This document shows positions 34,703 to 43,284 of a stretch of 64,000 nucleotides of DNA, one piece after another. Positions within the stretch are counted from its first letter, which is position 1, and each line of letters begins with the position of its first letter. This DNA comes from Meconema thalassinum (taxonomy: Eukaryota; Arthropoda; Insecta; Orthoptera; Tettigoniidae), in NCBI GenBank assembly GCA_946902985.2, contig OX336388.2:1504142545-1504206544 (forward strand), given 5' to 3'. Below the pieces are notes generated by a model. It did not search any database. It was not told the DNA's origin and worked only from the letters and a program-made list of their open reading frames with translations. The position numbers and the translations under genes are program-made.

Positions 34703-35212
34703 TTAATGACGCCATTGCCAGTACAGGTCTGGCATATCCTTTTCCATCGATGGTAAAAAGGTTTGATCTTCCTCCTCCTCTGTGGATGATGTTTGTTGTT
34801 GTTGCTTTTTTTCTTCATTACTCCCGTGGTATGAGGAAACAAAGTCTCTACACTGACTTTTATGACCATGATACAGTTTGACTAGCTGACAAGTAGCACA
34901 CTGTCGCATAGAGGGTATTTTTGCCATAGCCACTTGCTTATGGTGATCATAATCCGTACATGGTTGCAATTCACTTAACACAGGGTCTTGAGTCCATGAT
35001 TTTGGTACATGTTGCCAGATTTCTTTCACTGCATTTGCTGCCACATAATAAATGAATGATTTTGGAAGAGCCAATAATTCTTCTTTAGTAAAACTGTCTA
35101 GTTTCTTTTTACACACAAAGAACTTTCCAATTGCTTTATCGGTAGCATCCCCTTTCTCCATGGTATCACGTTGATGTTTACACGTCGCTTGTAGAAATCT
35201 CACTGGTGTCAT
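34703..35212 (-). CDS. Polinton protein of unknown function, Cys/His cluster
   Basis: 169 residues from ATG 35,212, overlapping the end of the upstream gene by 35 bases. The N-terminal half is basic and mixed, the middle contains CATCQLVKLYHGHKSQC, a possible zinc-binding knuckle, and the C-terminus has a Gln run and an acidic cluster (STEEEEDQ). I do not recognise the family. Given its position it could be a late accessory gene, or the displaced C-terminal half of the upstream protein after a frameshift; the overlap fits either. Confidence 0.5.
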   Translation of the reverse strand: MTPVRFLQATCKHQRDTMEKGDATDKAIGKFFVCKKKLDSFTKEELLALPKSFIYYVAANAVKEIWQHVPKSWTQDPVLSELQPCTDYDHHKQVAMAKIPSMRQCATCQLVKLYHGHKSQCRDFVSSYHGSNEEKKQQQQTSSTEEEEDQTFLPSMEKDMPDLYWQWRH

Positions 35213-35801
35213 CCACAGGTAAACCTTTAGTTTTAATTTTATTTAACAACTCCCAGCAGGCATTGGTGGATAGCCAATGAAACAATTGCCACACCTGTGC
35301 CAAGGCTTTATGGGTAATATTGTCACAGGGGCAGCGATCCATGAGTGTTTGCAGTGATGGACAGCCCATGTCCATTAAATCGATACATTGACAGTAAGAC
35401 GCTAAAAATGGTTGTAGCCATTGACGTTTTTCACTACCTTTCACAAATATTGCATGGGCAGAAGACAAGTGGGCTTTCATGACCATGTCCAGGTGCTTAT
35501 ATGAAATGGTTCCTTGCTTCCAGTCTAGTTGCATATGAGTTTCAATCCACTGGGTTTGTTTACGGTCTTTATCACACAACAAATCAAACGCATAAGGTGG
35601 TTTAAACACCAAATGAGTAGCTTGTGATATCCAAAAAGTGGAACAATCGATGATGGCCACTTCTTTAAATATAAATTTGTTATCTCCAATTTTAAACCCT
35701 TGACAGTCGACAATCAGTGTACGCAACATGTTCACTCTTGTCTGGATCAAGTCCAACAGACCACAGACTGACAATTGTTCAGTAAGGTGTACCCATGTCA
35801 T
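35178..35801 (-). CDS. Polinton accessory protein, possible RNase-H-fold protein
   Basis: 207 residues from ATG 35,801. It begins with a predicted beta strand and loop (LRTLIVDCQGFKIG, then FKEVAIIDC), followed by FKPPYAFDLL, IFVKGSEKRQWL and a Cys-rich helical end (GCPSLQTLMDRCPCDN). From memory, proteins with a VDxQxF start and a YVKG..K..WL block occur repeatedly in insect mobile-element gene sets, and the layout recalls DnaQ-like exonucleases, but the usual DxE motif is not evident, so the assignment is tentative. It is transcribed with the capsid block. Confidence 0.5.
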   Translation of the reverse strand: MTWVHLTEQLSVCGLLDLIQTRVNMLRTLIVDCQGFKIGDNKFIFKEVAIIDCSTFWISQATHLVFKPPYAFDLLCDKDRKQTQWIETHMQLDWKQGTISYKHLDMVMKAHLSSAHAIFVKGSEKRQWLQPFLASYCQCIDLMDMGCPSLQTLMDRCPCDNITHKALAQVWQLFHWLSTNACWELLNKIKTKGLPVDDTSEISTSDV

Positions 35802-35920
35802 TTACTTACATTCCATTCTAGTAAAAGAAAAGAAAAACATCGAGTAGTCACTATAGAGGTTAGGATATGACAGGGGGGGGGGCATAAGAAATAATAATAT
35901 AACAACAACAACCAATTTTT

Positions 35921-36454
35921 TTATTTCATTATTTTATTAGCATAACAAGTTTTACATTCTTTTTTCATTCTAGGATAGAGGCGGTACCATCTCATACAAC
36001 AAAAAAGTCTTTTGTGTTTATAGTGTCCATAACACCGATGATATCCCAATGTCTCTAAACTGGATGTGTTTAACTGTGAGCTGCTCACTGAAGCACTGCC
36101 GGCACCATAAAGTCCACACGTATCATAACTTTTTTCATCACTCAGAGGCATGAGTGAGGGGTAACTTGAATGACAGGGTATATTACCCACCTCCATTCTG
36201 CACAGGTAGGGGCAGGCAGGTGACCAGCGCTGATGTTCCTGCATGGGTTCATCGCTCTCTTGCCATTGGTCTAAGATGATGGGACAAAACACACATTTCA
36301 CTTCATCTCTTCTTTTTAAATAGTAGAATCCAGCGGCTGCTAAGGCTTGAGGGTTTATAAAAGGCACCGACCACGTCGCAAAGGTCTTGAAACGTTGTTC
36401 CTCAGATTTTAAATTCATGGATGTAACTTCTCTTGAGGCTTGAAAGCAAGACAT
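35921..36454 (-). CDS. BIR-domain (IAP-like) protein carried by the Polinton
   Basis: 177 residues from ATG 36,454. Residues about 17-90 form one baculovirus-IAP-repeat domain. After SEEQRFKTFATW come GFYYLKRRDEVKCVFC, a Trp, the DEP turn (QESDEPMQEH) and HQRWSPACPYL, giving the zinc ligands Cys-x2-Cys, His and Cys in BIR order. The C-terminal third is Cys/His-rich (YHRCYGHYKHKRLFCC ... CKTCYANK) but is not a clear RING. BIR proteins of insects and insect viruses bind and block caspases or their activators, so an anti-apoptotic role is the natural inference. It lies between the capsid gene and the accessory genes on the same strand, and its frame is unbroken. Confidence 0.85.
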   Translation of the reverse strand: MSCFQASREVTSMNLKSEEQRFKTFATWSVPFINPQALAAAGFYYLKRRDEVKCVFCPIILDQWQESDEPMQEHQRWSPACPYLCRMEVGNIPCHSSYPSLMPLSDEKSYDTCGLYGAGSASVSSSQLNTSSLETLGYHRCYGHYKHKRLFCCMRWYRLYPRMKKECKTCYANKIMK

Positions 36455-36455
36455 G

Positions 36456-36492
36456 ACTGAGTGGTTTGATGTGTGTTGACCTGCTATTTATA
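36456..36492 (-). promoter_or_regulatory. Putative core promoter of the BIR gene
   Basis: On the minus strand a TATA box (tgtataaatag, 36,492-36,485) is followed about 34 bases later by TCAGT (36,460-36,456), the arthropod initiator consensus, just before the ATG. The spacing is at the long end of normal and the leader would be only a few bases, so this is a suggestion only. Confidence 0.4.
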
Positions 36493-37702
36493 CACTTGTC
36501 ACTTGGTTGGACAGTGGATAATAGTTGACTTGTTTGTGATGAATAATCAAACAGTAGGCCGTGGTATTGGCTGGAACATTGTCATGCGTTTCAAAATCTA
36601 GTCGAATGTCAATATTGGATGGTTTGACAGACTCTTCCAAGTAGGAACAGTCAAAGACAATCAGTGGCGCCCTTGTCTTAAAAGCTTGGGGTGACAACAT
36701 TGGACAATTCTCTTTTTGATAATACGACCATCTAAATTTAGAAAACTAGTCGTACAGGGGGGCAAACTTATTTTTTGAAAAATCTAAATCCAGCCCTTCA
36801 TAGGGAAACACAGCACCGTTGAGGAAAAGACGTGCATTTCTCAATTGCAGGTGATCAAATTGCGTGACATCTTTGGTTTGTTGATACTTGCGATTCGTTT
36901 GAAAACCCACAATCATGTAGAGAGATCTCTCTGTATAGCGGGCTGTTTTTATAGACCAACTGTGTGTGTTGGTGGTGGGCAATAACGGGTACTCATGGAG
37001 TGCCCAGCTTCTAAATTCCATGGGTAGAGGTATATCTCTCTTTACCATTTTGAGTATGTCCAATTTTTTGCTATCGTTAAGGGTCACATGAGGCACTTTC
37101 CATAGCAAGCGTTGTAGTTGAATTTTTGAATCAATGGGGGCATTGTCGACTCCCTTGAGTGCATTATTATCACTCCTGTCTCTCACCAGATAAAGCACTT
37201 GCCTTGCGTTGACCACAATGCGCTGGTGATCTTCAGCAAAGCCTAAAATCAGTTTAAGAGGTAAATATCCAGTGAAGGTGCCATCGGTGTGTACCATCCA
37301 GTCATTGGTCGAGTCAGGGCACCAACCCGCCATGCAAAGTGTTTTAGCTTCTTCCTCACTATAAGAGGGATATAGTTTCATGACACTGGAAATACCCACA
37401 TTTCGAGTGCTATCCACCACGATATCGTTAATGACATAACGTACTTCTGAAAACAGGAAGGCGAAAGCATGGTTGGCTAACTTGGATGTAGTGGGTGTAG
37501 AACCATCGGCTTTGGTGAGCCGACCTTCAATCTGAATAAGACTTTCATGCGGTAGAGTGTAAATATCTTGGTTGTTGATAACAAATTGAATTTCATCATT
37601 GTTATTGAGTCCAGGTGTTTGAGCTTGATAAGAATGCAGATCAATTCTTACCACTCCTGGTTGCTCCTCGATGTGGTTCGCTACCTCTAGAATAGAATTC
37701 AT
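36488..37702 (-). pseudogene. Polinton major capsid protein, one in-frame stop
   Basis: From ATG 37,702 (MNSILEVANHIEEQPG). The frame has the features of the double jelly-roll capsid proteins of Mavericks: NDEIQFVINNQDIY near the start, the VRYVINDIVVDSTRNVG block, FQTNRKYQQTKDVTQFDH and NARLFLNGAVFPYEG. A TAG at 36,746-36,748 ends it after 318 residues. The same frame then continues to 36,488 with LIVFDCSYLEESVKPS and AYCLIIHHKQVNYYPL, which is the expected capsid C-terminus. The whole would be about 404 codons. The protein would build the pseudo-hexameric shell. This copy could make only a truncated capsomer. Confidence 0.9.
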
Positions 37703-37829
37703 CGCAGGTGTTAATGTGGTAACCCAAATGCTGTAAAATCTGCTTGTTCTGAGATGTTAACGTGTATTCACGTGGTAAACAACTAACACCATTCCTAGAC
37801 GGTGCTGTTGCTTTATATACAAACTTCAT
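37641..37829 (-). CDS. Small frame between penton and capsid genes
   Basis: 62 residues. Its ATG overlaps the penton stop (atga) and its end overlaps the capsid start in another frame. Compact overlaps are typical of this element, so a small protein is possible, but the C-terminal third lies over capsid codons and I recognise no family. Confidence 0.3.
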   Translation of the reverse strand: MKFVYKATAPSRNGVSCLPREYTLTSQNKQILQHLGYHINTCDEFYSRGSEPHRGATRSGKN

Positions 37830-38548
37830 AGTGGTTTTAGCACCAAGTTGTAAGTCACTGGTGTGGTAGAATCTAAATCAATGAGTTGTTGCTCTCTATT
37901 GATCAGTCTTAATGTTATATTACTAATACCATCGACAGCCACAGAATGAAAAAGCACCACTGGAGGGTTTTCACGAATAATATAGCCATTGGTCGATGTT
38001 ACAATAATGTCATAAAGCGAATGCGACGGTTCTTGATTGGTGTACACTTGACTAATAATATTACACGTCACCGACACATGATGGTCCTCAATGCATTTCA
38101 CTTCATGGTCTGATTCATGTTTTTTGTTGGGCTCTAACACACGTGGTTTAAATCCTAGTAATGGACCAATGGAATCGGGCTGAGTTTTAAAGTCAATTTT
38201 GAATGTAGAAAAAATACTGCAGCGATTAGTGTTGATATTTCCTACAAGTTCAAACTTGCGCGTTCCATCGAGAAATGACTTTAAACCATATTCATTGATC
38301 AACACCACATAAATGTGTTCATAAATGTCATCTATCGTGTATCCACCAGAGTTCAGGGTGAGCACAGAATCATCATAGTAAAACTTGTTGTTCACATTTT
38401 CACGTATGTTGTATATTCGATTGTACGTTTCAAGAGAAACAAGTCCTAAACCATAAGGTTTTTCACTCAATTCGATAGGTGGGTAAAAGTCTAGACTCAC
38501 TTCAGGTCCACGTCCATGCAGTGTAAACGTCTTACTTTCCACCGACAT
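37826..38548 (-). CDS. Polinton penton (minor capsid) protein
   Basis: 240 residues from ATG 38,548, frame intact. It has the pattern of Maverick minor capsid proteins with a single jelly roll: YGLGLVSLETYNRIYNI near the N-terminus, GGYTIDDIYEHI, a central GNINTNRCSIF and IGPLLGFKPRVL block, SDHEVKCIEDHHVSVTCNI, and a C-terminal NITLRLINREQQLIDL strand pair. It would occupy the fivefold vertices of the capsid. It overlaps the protease gene by 17 bases upstream and the small frame downstream, consistent with a tightly packed late gene block. Confidence 0.85.
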   Translation of the reverse strand: MSVESKTFTLHGRGPEVSLDFYPPIELSEKPYGLGLVSLETYNRIYNIRENVNNKFYYDDSVLTLNSGGYTIDDIYEHIYVVLINEYGLKSFLDGTRKFELVGNINTNRCSIFSTFKIDFKTQPDSIGPLLGFKPRVLEPNKKHESDHEVKCIEDHHVSVTCNIISQVYTNQEPSHSLYDIIVTSTNGYIIRENPPVVLFHSVAVDGISNITLRLINREQQLIDLDSTTPVTYNLVLKPL

Positions 38549-38972
38549 ACTGTTGACGTTTTTGCTTATGTTGCGTCTTATATAAAATAATTAAACACAA
38601 ACGTCCACACTGTTGGCTGTTAAACGTTTGCTCACGTTTCACATTATAATATATCTTGATCCTGTTTCCAAAATAGGCCACTAGTTCCATGGGCGGGGGC
38701 AAATTCCCAAAACTGTCAAAGTACCATACAGTAGATCCCTCTTTGACATAAGCTACATAATGTGTTCCAGGTCCTCGGTGATCATCCAAATTGACAACAG
38801 CACATTCATGTTTCCCGGGTTGTGAGGGTAATTGGTTTCGCATAAACACACCTCGAAAATGAGAAAGCTTCAGTTGTTTAGCACAGCTTTCCACTTGCTG
38901 ATGCGTCAGGGCATGTCTTGCTATGGCTGAGGTTAAAGATGTTTTTTTTATTTCGAAAAGATGAAATTCCAA
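38532..38972 (-). CDS. Adenovirus-type cysteine protease (maturation protease)
   Basis: 146 residues in this frame, no good ATG at the start (TTG at 38,972). The homology begins around HQQVESCAKQL. Catalytic signatures are present: His in GTHYVAYVK, the acidic residue in YFDSFGNLPP, the Gln/Cys motif NSQQCGRLCL. This matches adenoviral protease/Ulp1-fold enzymes used by Polintons to mature capsid proteins. A run of A residues near 38,940-38,955 at the overlap with the pX-like gene may hide a start or a small indel. The catalytic part is unbroken. Confidence 0.88.
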   Translation of the reverse strand: MEFHLFEIKKTSLTSAIARHALTHQQVESCAKQLKLSHFRGVFMRNQLPSQPGKHECAVVNLDDHRGPGTHYVAYVKEGSTVWYFDSFGNLPPPMELVAYFGNRIKIYYNVKREQTFNSQQCGRLCLIILYKTQHKQKRQQYVGGK

Positions 38973-39282
38973 ATCCTTGTTGATAAAAGGCTGGCTTCAA
39001 ATTGACATTTCTAGCCCCCATAGCAATGGCCTCCATTGCTTCATTGTGTCGCTGACTTTCATTGAATTGTTGCTTGCCCTGTTGCACGGCTTTAATGGTT
39101 TTTGCCACTGCACTGGCGCCGCCTAAAAGTGAACCTAGAGCAGCCAGACCAGCGAATAATGCAGGTAAAAATCCCGCTCGTTTGGGGACGGGGATCACTC
39201 GCCCTTGTTTTGAACCCTGTCGCTGACGTTTTGGAATAACATGTCTCTGTGCTACTCGAAGAGATTTCCTTATGGTCAACAC
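38878..39282 (-). CDS. pX/pVI-like small capsid-associated protein
   Basis: 134 residues. It begins with a very basic segment (KSLRVAQRHVIPKRQRQGSK), then a hydrophobic Gly/Ala-rich segment (LPALFAGLAALGSLLGGASA) and an amphipathic helix (QQGKQQFNESQRHNEA). This architecture is seen in adenoviral pX/pVI and in the matching protein of Mavericks, thought to help DNA condensation or membrane disruption. The true start is unclear: only TTG is available here, and a separate 38-codon Lys-rich frame lies just upstream at 39,400-39,284. The last about 25 residues overlap the protease frame and may be out of register. Confidence 0.65.
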   Translation of the reverse strand: MLTIRKSLRVAQRHVIPKRQRQGSKQGRVIPVPKRAGFLPALFAGLAALGSLLGGASAVAKTIKAVQQGKQQFNESQRHNEAMEAIAMGARNVNLKPAFYQQGFGISSFRNKKNIFNLSHSKTCPDASASGKLC

Positions 39283-39283
39283 A

Positions 39284-39400
39284 TTATTTTTTCTTTTTTT
39301 TCTTTCGCAAGGGCTTGTCCACGAATGTCATAAGCCCAGGCTTTGCCAAGGACAGGCTCATATTTTTTGTCTCTCTCACCACATATCTTTGTTTCACCAT
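39284..39400 (-). CDS. Short basic frame upstream of the pX-like gene
   Basis: 38 codons from ATG 39,400, ending in a polylysine run encoded by a long A tract just before a TAA. It may be the real N-terminal part of the pX-like protein separated by an indel in the A tract, or an independent tiny basic protein. Confidence 0.3.
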   Translation of the reverse strand: MVKQRYVVRETKNMSLSLAKPGLMTFVDKPLRKKKKKK

Positions 39401-39459
39401 GATGATGATGACCAACAACCTTTCACAAGAAAGTTTAAGTCACAACTAACATTAGATTG

Positions 39460-40184
39460 TTATTTCATGGCTGTATATTCCAATTCTACATAAAGTGGGA
39501 AATCATTTATGGTTTTTCCAGCTTGCTTTTCATTCCATGTCAACAGGAGATGAAAGGATAATTCGTCTCCTGCAATGACCATTTCATGGTTATGGACCAA
39601 CATCCTATGACCATTTATCTCTATTTGTAAATGGTTCTCATCAGGTATGGCATATTTGATGTGAATGGTTCCATTATAGTGTAGTCGATAGTGGCTTAAA
39701 CCTGAAGCAAGCACATAGGTCAAGTGCTGGTCATGAACTAGCGGTATATGGTTTCTCTCATTCACAGGTTTTACATTTGTCAGATGCACTAAAAATACAG
39801 ATGGGATAAATTTATAAAGCCTTTTCATTTCATAGGTCACGTATCGCTTGGTACAGACATCATTATCTTCTTGTGGGTCTTCCACGTCAATAATGCGGTG
39901 ATGATTAGCGCTATAGCCATCCACCGTAAGCTGAGGCACTTTATCATAAAACTCATACACCTTGTTATCCACATACTTTTTGTAGTAACGTCTGTAGACA
40001 CTTGAGGATGTTTTACATGAGTTAACCGCTTTCCTTTAAAGTCATAATCTCCTTGTTTTGTGCGTGGCACTACTGACCTATCCACATAGAGTTTATTAGC
40101 AGGATCTGTTTCTGTTTCTTGTTTAGGATCATGTATGGGAACAGACCTAGCTTTGACCATCAACGCACGTCCAAAGACATCCAT
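39460..40184 (-). pseudogene. Fibre-like protein, one frameshift
   Basis: The first ATG in frame is at 40,184 (MDVFGRALMV); the frame is open further upstream. The N-terminal half contains motifs such as DPANKLYVDR and LTHVKHPQVSTDVTTK. After a frame change near 39,970 the second part starts with another copy, HRIIDVEDPQEDNDVCTKRYV. It ends in a beta-rich globular domain (HYNGTIHIKYAIPD, LHVHN-type strands, NDFPLYVELEY). The repeated L.nV..P....D..TK.YVD pattern is the one found in trimeric shaft repeats of phage tail fibres. A receptor-binding or surface fibre is the inference. It is divergently transcribed from the ATPase. Confidence 0.65.
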
Positions 40185-40276
40185 CGTCAACCTGTAGTAC
40201 GAGTCTACTGTTTCTATGACAAGGCTCGGTGCGATGTATATAGACAACCTGCTAGCCTCTCTAAGCCTTAGTTGAA
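40185..40276. promoter_or_regulatory. Divergent promoter region with palindromic TATATA
   Basis: The short gap between the divergent fibre and ATPase genes contains TATATA at 40,237-40,242, usable on both strands, about 40-55 bases from each start codon. A ttagtt word at 40,268 could serve as initiator for the rightward gene. Confidence 0.4.
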
Positions 40277-40976
40277 ATGAAGCTAATTAAGCAGCAAGAG
40301 TCATTCCCCGTGAGGGACATGGTTTCCCATCTCTGCCCAACATCACGTGAACAACGCCATGGTTCACTGTTTCCATCTTCCATTCGCTGCATCATTGTGG
40401 GACCTTCCGGCTGTGGAAAGACCAATCTTTTGCTGACACTTATTACAGCGCCCAATGGTCTGTGTTTTCAAAATATTTATATTTTCGCAAAATCTCTCTA
40501 CCAAACCCTCTACGTGCTTCTGGATCAAGTCATGTCTGGATTAAAAAATGAGAATATGGGGTATTTTACATTTTTCCACGCAAGAAAATGTTATTTCACC
40601 GGATGAGGTAAAGCCTGATTCACTCATGATTTTCGATGATGTATCCACTGAACGACAAGGTATCATTCAAAGCTATTTCAACATGGGTCGACACAAACAT
40701 ATCGATTGCTTCTATCTTGGACAAACGTATTCTAAAATGTCCAAACAGTTGATTCGTGACAATGCCAATGTCATTGTTTTATTTCGCCAGGACGAGAGGA
40801 ACAGTCGTTACATTTATAATGAACATGTGAATCCGGATAAGACCTTTCAAATGTTTACAGAATTGTGTGGCAAGTGCTGGAACACACAACGTCATGCCTG
40901 TTTAGTTATTGACAAACAAAGTGAACTCAACCAAGGGCGGTATCGCTTAGGGTTTGATCATTTTATTGCTATTTAA
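40277..40976 (+). pseudogene. FtsK/HerA-type genome-packaging ATPase, one frameshift
   Basis: Starts at ATG 40,277. The Walker A motif GPSGCGKTNLL is in the first segment (to 40,606). After a frame change near 40,560-40,580 the second segment carries Walker B (SLMIFDDV), QSYFNMGRHKHI, LGQTYSKMSKQLIRDNAN and IVLFRQDERN, the sensor and arginine-finger-like parts. This is the A32-like packaging ATPase of Polintons and large DNA viruses, which pumps the element's DNA into the preformed capsid. Neither segment alone would be functional. Confidence 0.9.
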
Positions 40977-41017
40977 GGCGCTGTATCATTCCCTCTCAAG
41001 TCATTTGTCACGACATC

Positions 41018-42040
41018 ATGGCGTTAGCAGAGAGTCAATTGAAAAAGCATATTATTAGAGCAAAAAATACTATTCGCGAAAAGTTTCGTCAATTGAAACG
41101 ATCGCGTGCGGATCATGCTTTGTTTATTCAACAACATTTAGCACCTCCGCTAAAAGCTATGTTGAAACCCTCTTTCAAGCCATCTGAAACGCTACCTACC
41201 GTTTCACAAGCCAGTCAGACACACCACGAGGACTCTGAGGAAGAGAAAGAGGAAGATGAAGAGGAACAGGAAGATTTAACTAGTGTTAGCGAAGTTGAGG
41301 ATAATGAGGAACAAGTGTTTACGCCTCAAAAAAAGGCATCACCCCTTGCAGAGTTTTTAAGAAAAAGGAAATCCTTGGCCATGGTCGAAACCCCTTGCCC
41401 TTCCAGATCGTCTCCATTTTCACAACTCTTGGCCACCTTTCAACATAAAGCTCAACTGAAAAACATTTTAATAAAATATTATGGATCAACACTGGAACCC
41501 TATTTCACCAATCTATTTGTTGGAAACACAGATACCACATATGGCGTTCGCTATGAGAATGATAGTTTTAAAATTGGTGATTCATCGATTAAATTTAGTC
41601 GTACTAAAGCTGTCATTAAAAAGATCAACTATAAATTAACACCAGGACTGTTAAAGCTACTATTCTCTCGGACTCCCTCATCTCAAGATTATACATCAGA
41701 GGACCTTAGTAAATATAAATCCATTTTATTGGATACCCATGCTCACAAAAGACAGTATGATCCCACTCAACAAGTGAATGCTAATATATCTCAAAAATAT
41801 AAAACCATCATTGCAAAAATGTTCCCCACTAGTCAAAGTGGTCGTCGTAAAGTGTCCGCTTCAGGGGTGACATTTAAACCATTAAAACCCCTTGTGGATG
41901 TTACCTACTGGCACAATCCAAATAAACTCGTCCAGCGACTACAGCTGTTGCATGCTTCACGTCAAGCCGGCCATACTGGTCACGATTGGGAAATTCAAGA
42001 AATTGAGGAAGAACTTCGAAATGCCAAAATTATTGTTTAA
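41018..42040 (+). CDS. Polinton PY protein
   Basis: 340 residues, frame intact from ATG 41,018. Order: a basic helical N-terminus (KHIIRAKNTIREKFRQLKR), a long acidic stretch (SEEEKEEDEEEQED), then a conserved domain with YGVRYENDSFKIGDSSIKF, LTPGLLKLLFSRTP and YKSILLDTHAHKRQY, and an end matching VDVTYWHNPNKLVQRLQLL and AGHTGHDWEIQEIEEELR. This is the widespread PY protein of animal Polintons; its role is unknown, and a capsid-assembly or scaffolding function has been suggested. Its end overlaps the integrase start by 20 bases. A TATTTAA word lies about 45 bases upstream of the ATG. Confidence 0.85.
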   Translation: MALAESQLKKHIIRAKNTIREKFRQLKRSRADHALFIQQHLAPPLKAMLKPSFKPSETLPTVSQASQTHHEDSEEEKEEDEEEQEDLTSVSEVEDNEEQVFTPQKKASPLAEFLRKRKSLAMVETPCPSRSSPFSQLLATFQHKAQLKNILIKYYGSTLEPYFTNLFVGNTDTTYGVRYENDSFKIGDSSIKFSRTKAVIKKINYKLTPGLLKLLFSRTPSSQDYTSEDLSKYKSILLDTHAHKRQYDPTQQVNANISQKYKTIIAKMFPTSQSGRRKVSASGVTFKPLKPLVDVTYWHNPNKLVQRLQLLHASRQAGHTGHDWEIQEIEEELRNAKIIV

Positions 42041-42968
42041 GCCCTCACCCATTAAAATGGGTATTGCTCACGAGTTGCATCGTCCAGCTAGACGTCACTA
42101 TCAGCGACTCAAAGTGATTTCACAGGTTGTGGATGAACTTTGGCAAGCAGACTTGGTTGAAATGATTCCCTATGCTAACGTTAACGATGGTGTAAGCTTT
42201 ATGTTGACGGTCATTGATGTTTATTCCAAAATGGCGTTTGTTGAACCTGTGCGTCGCAAGTCTAGTCCACTAGTCACCAAAGCCTTTCAACATATTATTC
42301 AACAATCTAAACGTCAACCTCAGCTGCTACAAACCGACCAGGGAAAATAATTTTTCAACAAGGATTTCTCCAGTTTTCTCAAATCTAAGGATATTCACCA
42401 TTACACCACGTACAGCAATCTCAAAGCCAGCGTGGTCGAGCGGTTCAACCGAACATTGAAAACCCATATGTGGAAAGCGTTTACCGCTCAGGGCACTTAT
42501 CGCTGGTTGGACTTGTTACCTGAGTTAGTGTCACGTTACAACGACACCAAACACAGAACCATTGGGACCAAGCCACGACTTGTAACTAAAAATATTCCAC
42601 AACTGGATAAACTGTTTAACCCCATAAAAACAGCAGACCCTAAACGTCATCGCCTTAACATTGGGGACCATGTTCGTGTGAGCAAATTCAAGTCCGTCTT
42701 CGACAAGGGCTACACACCAAATTGGGGGACTGAACTATTTCGAATTCGTCAAGTCAACCTGAACAGTCCAGTCACCTATTTACTCGAGGACCTCAACCAT
42801 CAACCCATAAAAGGGAGGTTTTATCTTCAAGAACTTCAAAAGACAGCGTTTCCTAAACATTACCTTGTGGAAAAAGTGTTGAAACAAAAAGGAAATAAAC
42901 TATATGTAAAATGGTTGGGATTTAGCTCAGCCTTTAATTCTTGGATTAATAAATTACATGTTGTGTGA
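42021..42968 (+). pseudogene. Retrovirus-type integrase, one in-frame stop
   Basis: Begins at ATG 42,021, overlapping the PY gene. The rve core has the first Asp in WQADLVEM, followed by TVIDVYSKMAFVEPV, and the second Asp in QTDQGK. A TAA at 42,348-42,350 interrupts just after this motif. The same frame continues with FFNKDFSSFLKSK and the third residue in VVERFNRTLKTHMW. A C-terminal chromodomain-like segment (YLVEKVLKQKGNKLYVKWLG) ends the frame. The enzyme would insert the element with the 6-bp duplication seen here. The stop lies inside the catalytic core, so the product is dead. Confidence 0.92.
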
Positions 42969-43284
42969 ACCTGTGTGTCTTGTATTTATTTACTCATGTT
43001 GTACTTAACCTACAGTCCTATGTACAGTCCTCAGCTATACATGTATTATGAGCAATACATATTTCTTTCTCTCTTCACCTGTGTTCTCTCTTACACTAAC
43101 CCCCGCTTCACCTCCCACCACTGTCAAAACAGGTTGTGACTTGTTAGCTCTTATCGTGCGCGTGTACAGGTGAACACCTGTGTGTTAGATCATATTACAC
43201 ATGAACTCACATTTTCTCACGTATGAAGCAAAACAGGATGTGACTTGTTTCACAAGGAGGACGGTAATAAGGTCATTTCACACG
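42969..43284. other. Polinton right subterminal non-coding DNA
   Basis: No coding frame. It contains a short perfect hairpin, acaggtgaacacctgt, near 43,168, and the word aaaacagg...tgtgacttgtt repeated about 110 bases apart. Confidence 0.5.

Noticed and set aside
34543..34869. 108-residue minus-strand frame
   Set aside because: Overlaps the end of the 34,703-35,212 gene in another frame; no recognisable motif. Kept out as a probable shadow.
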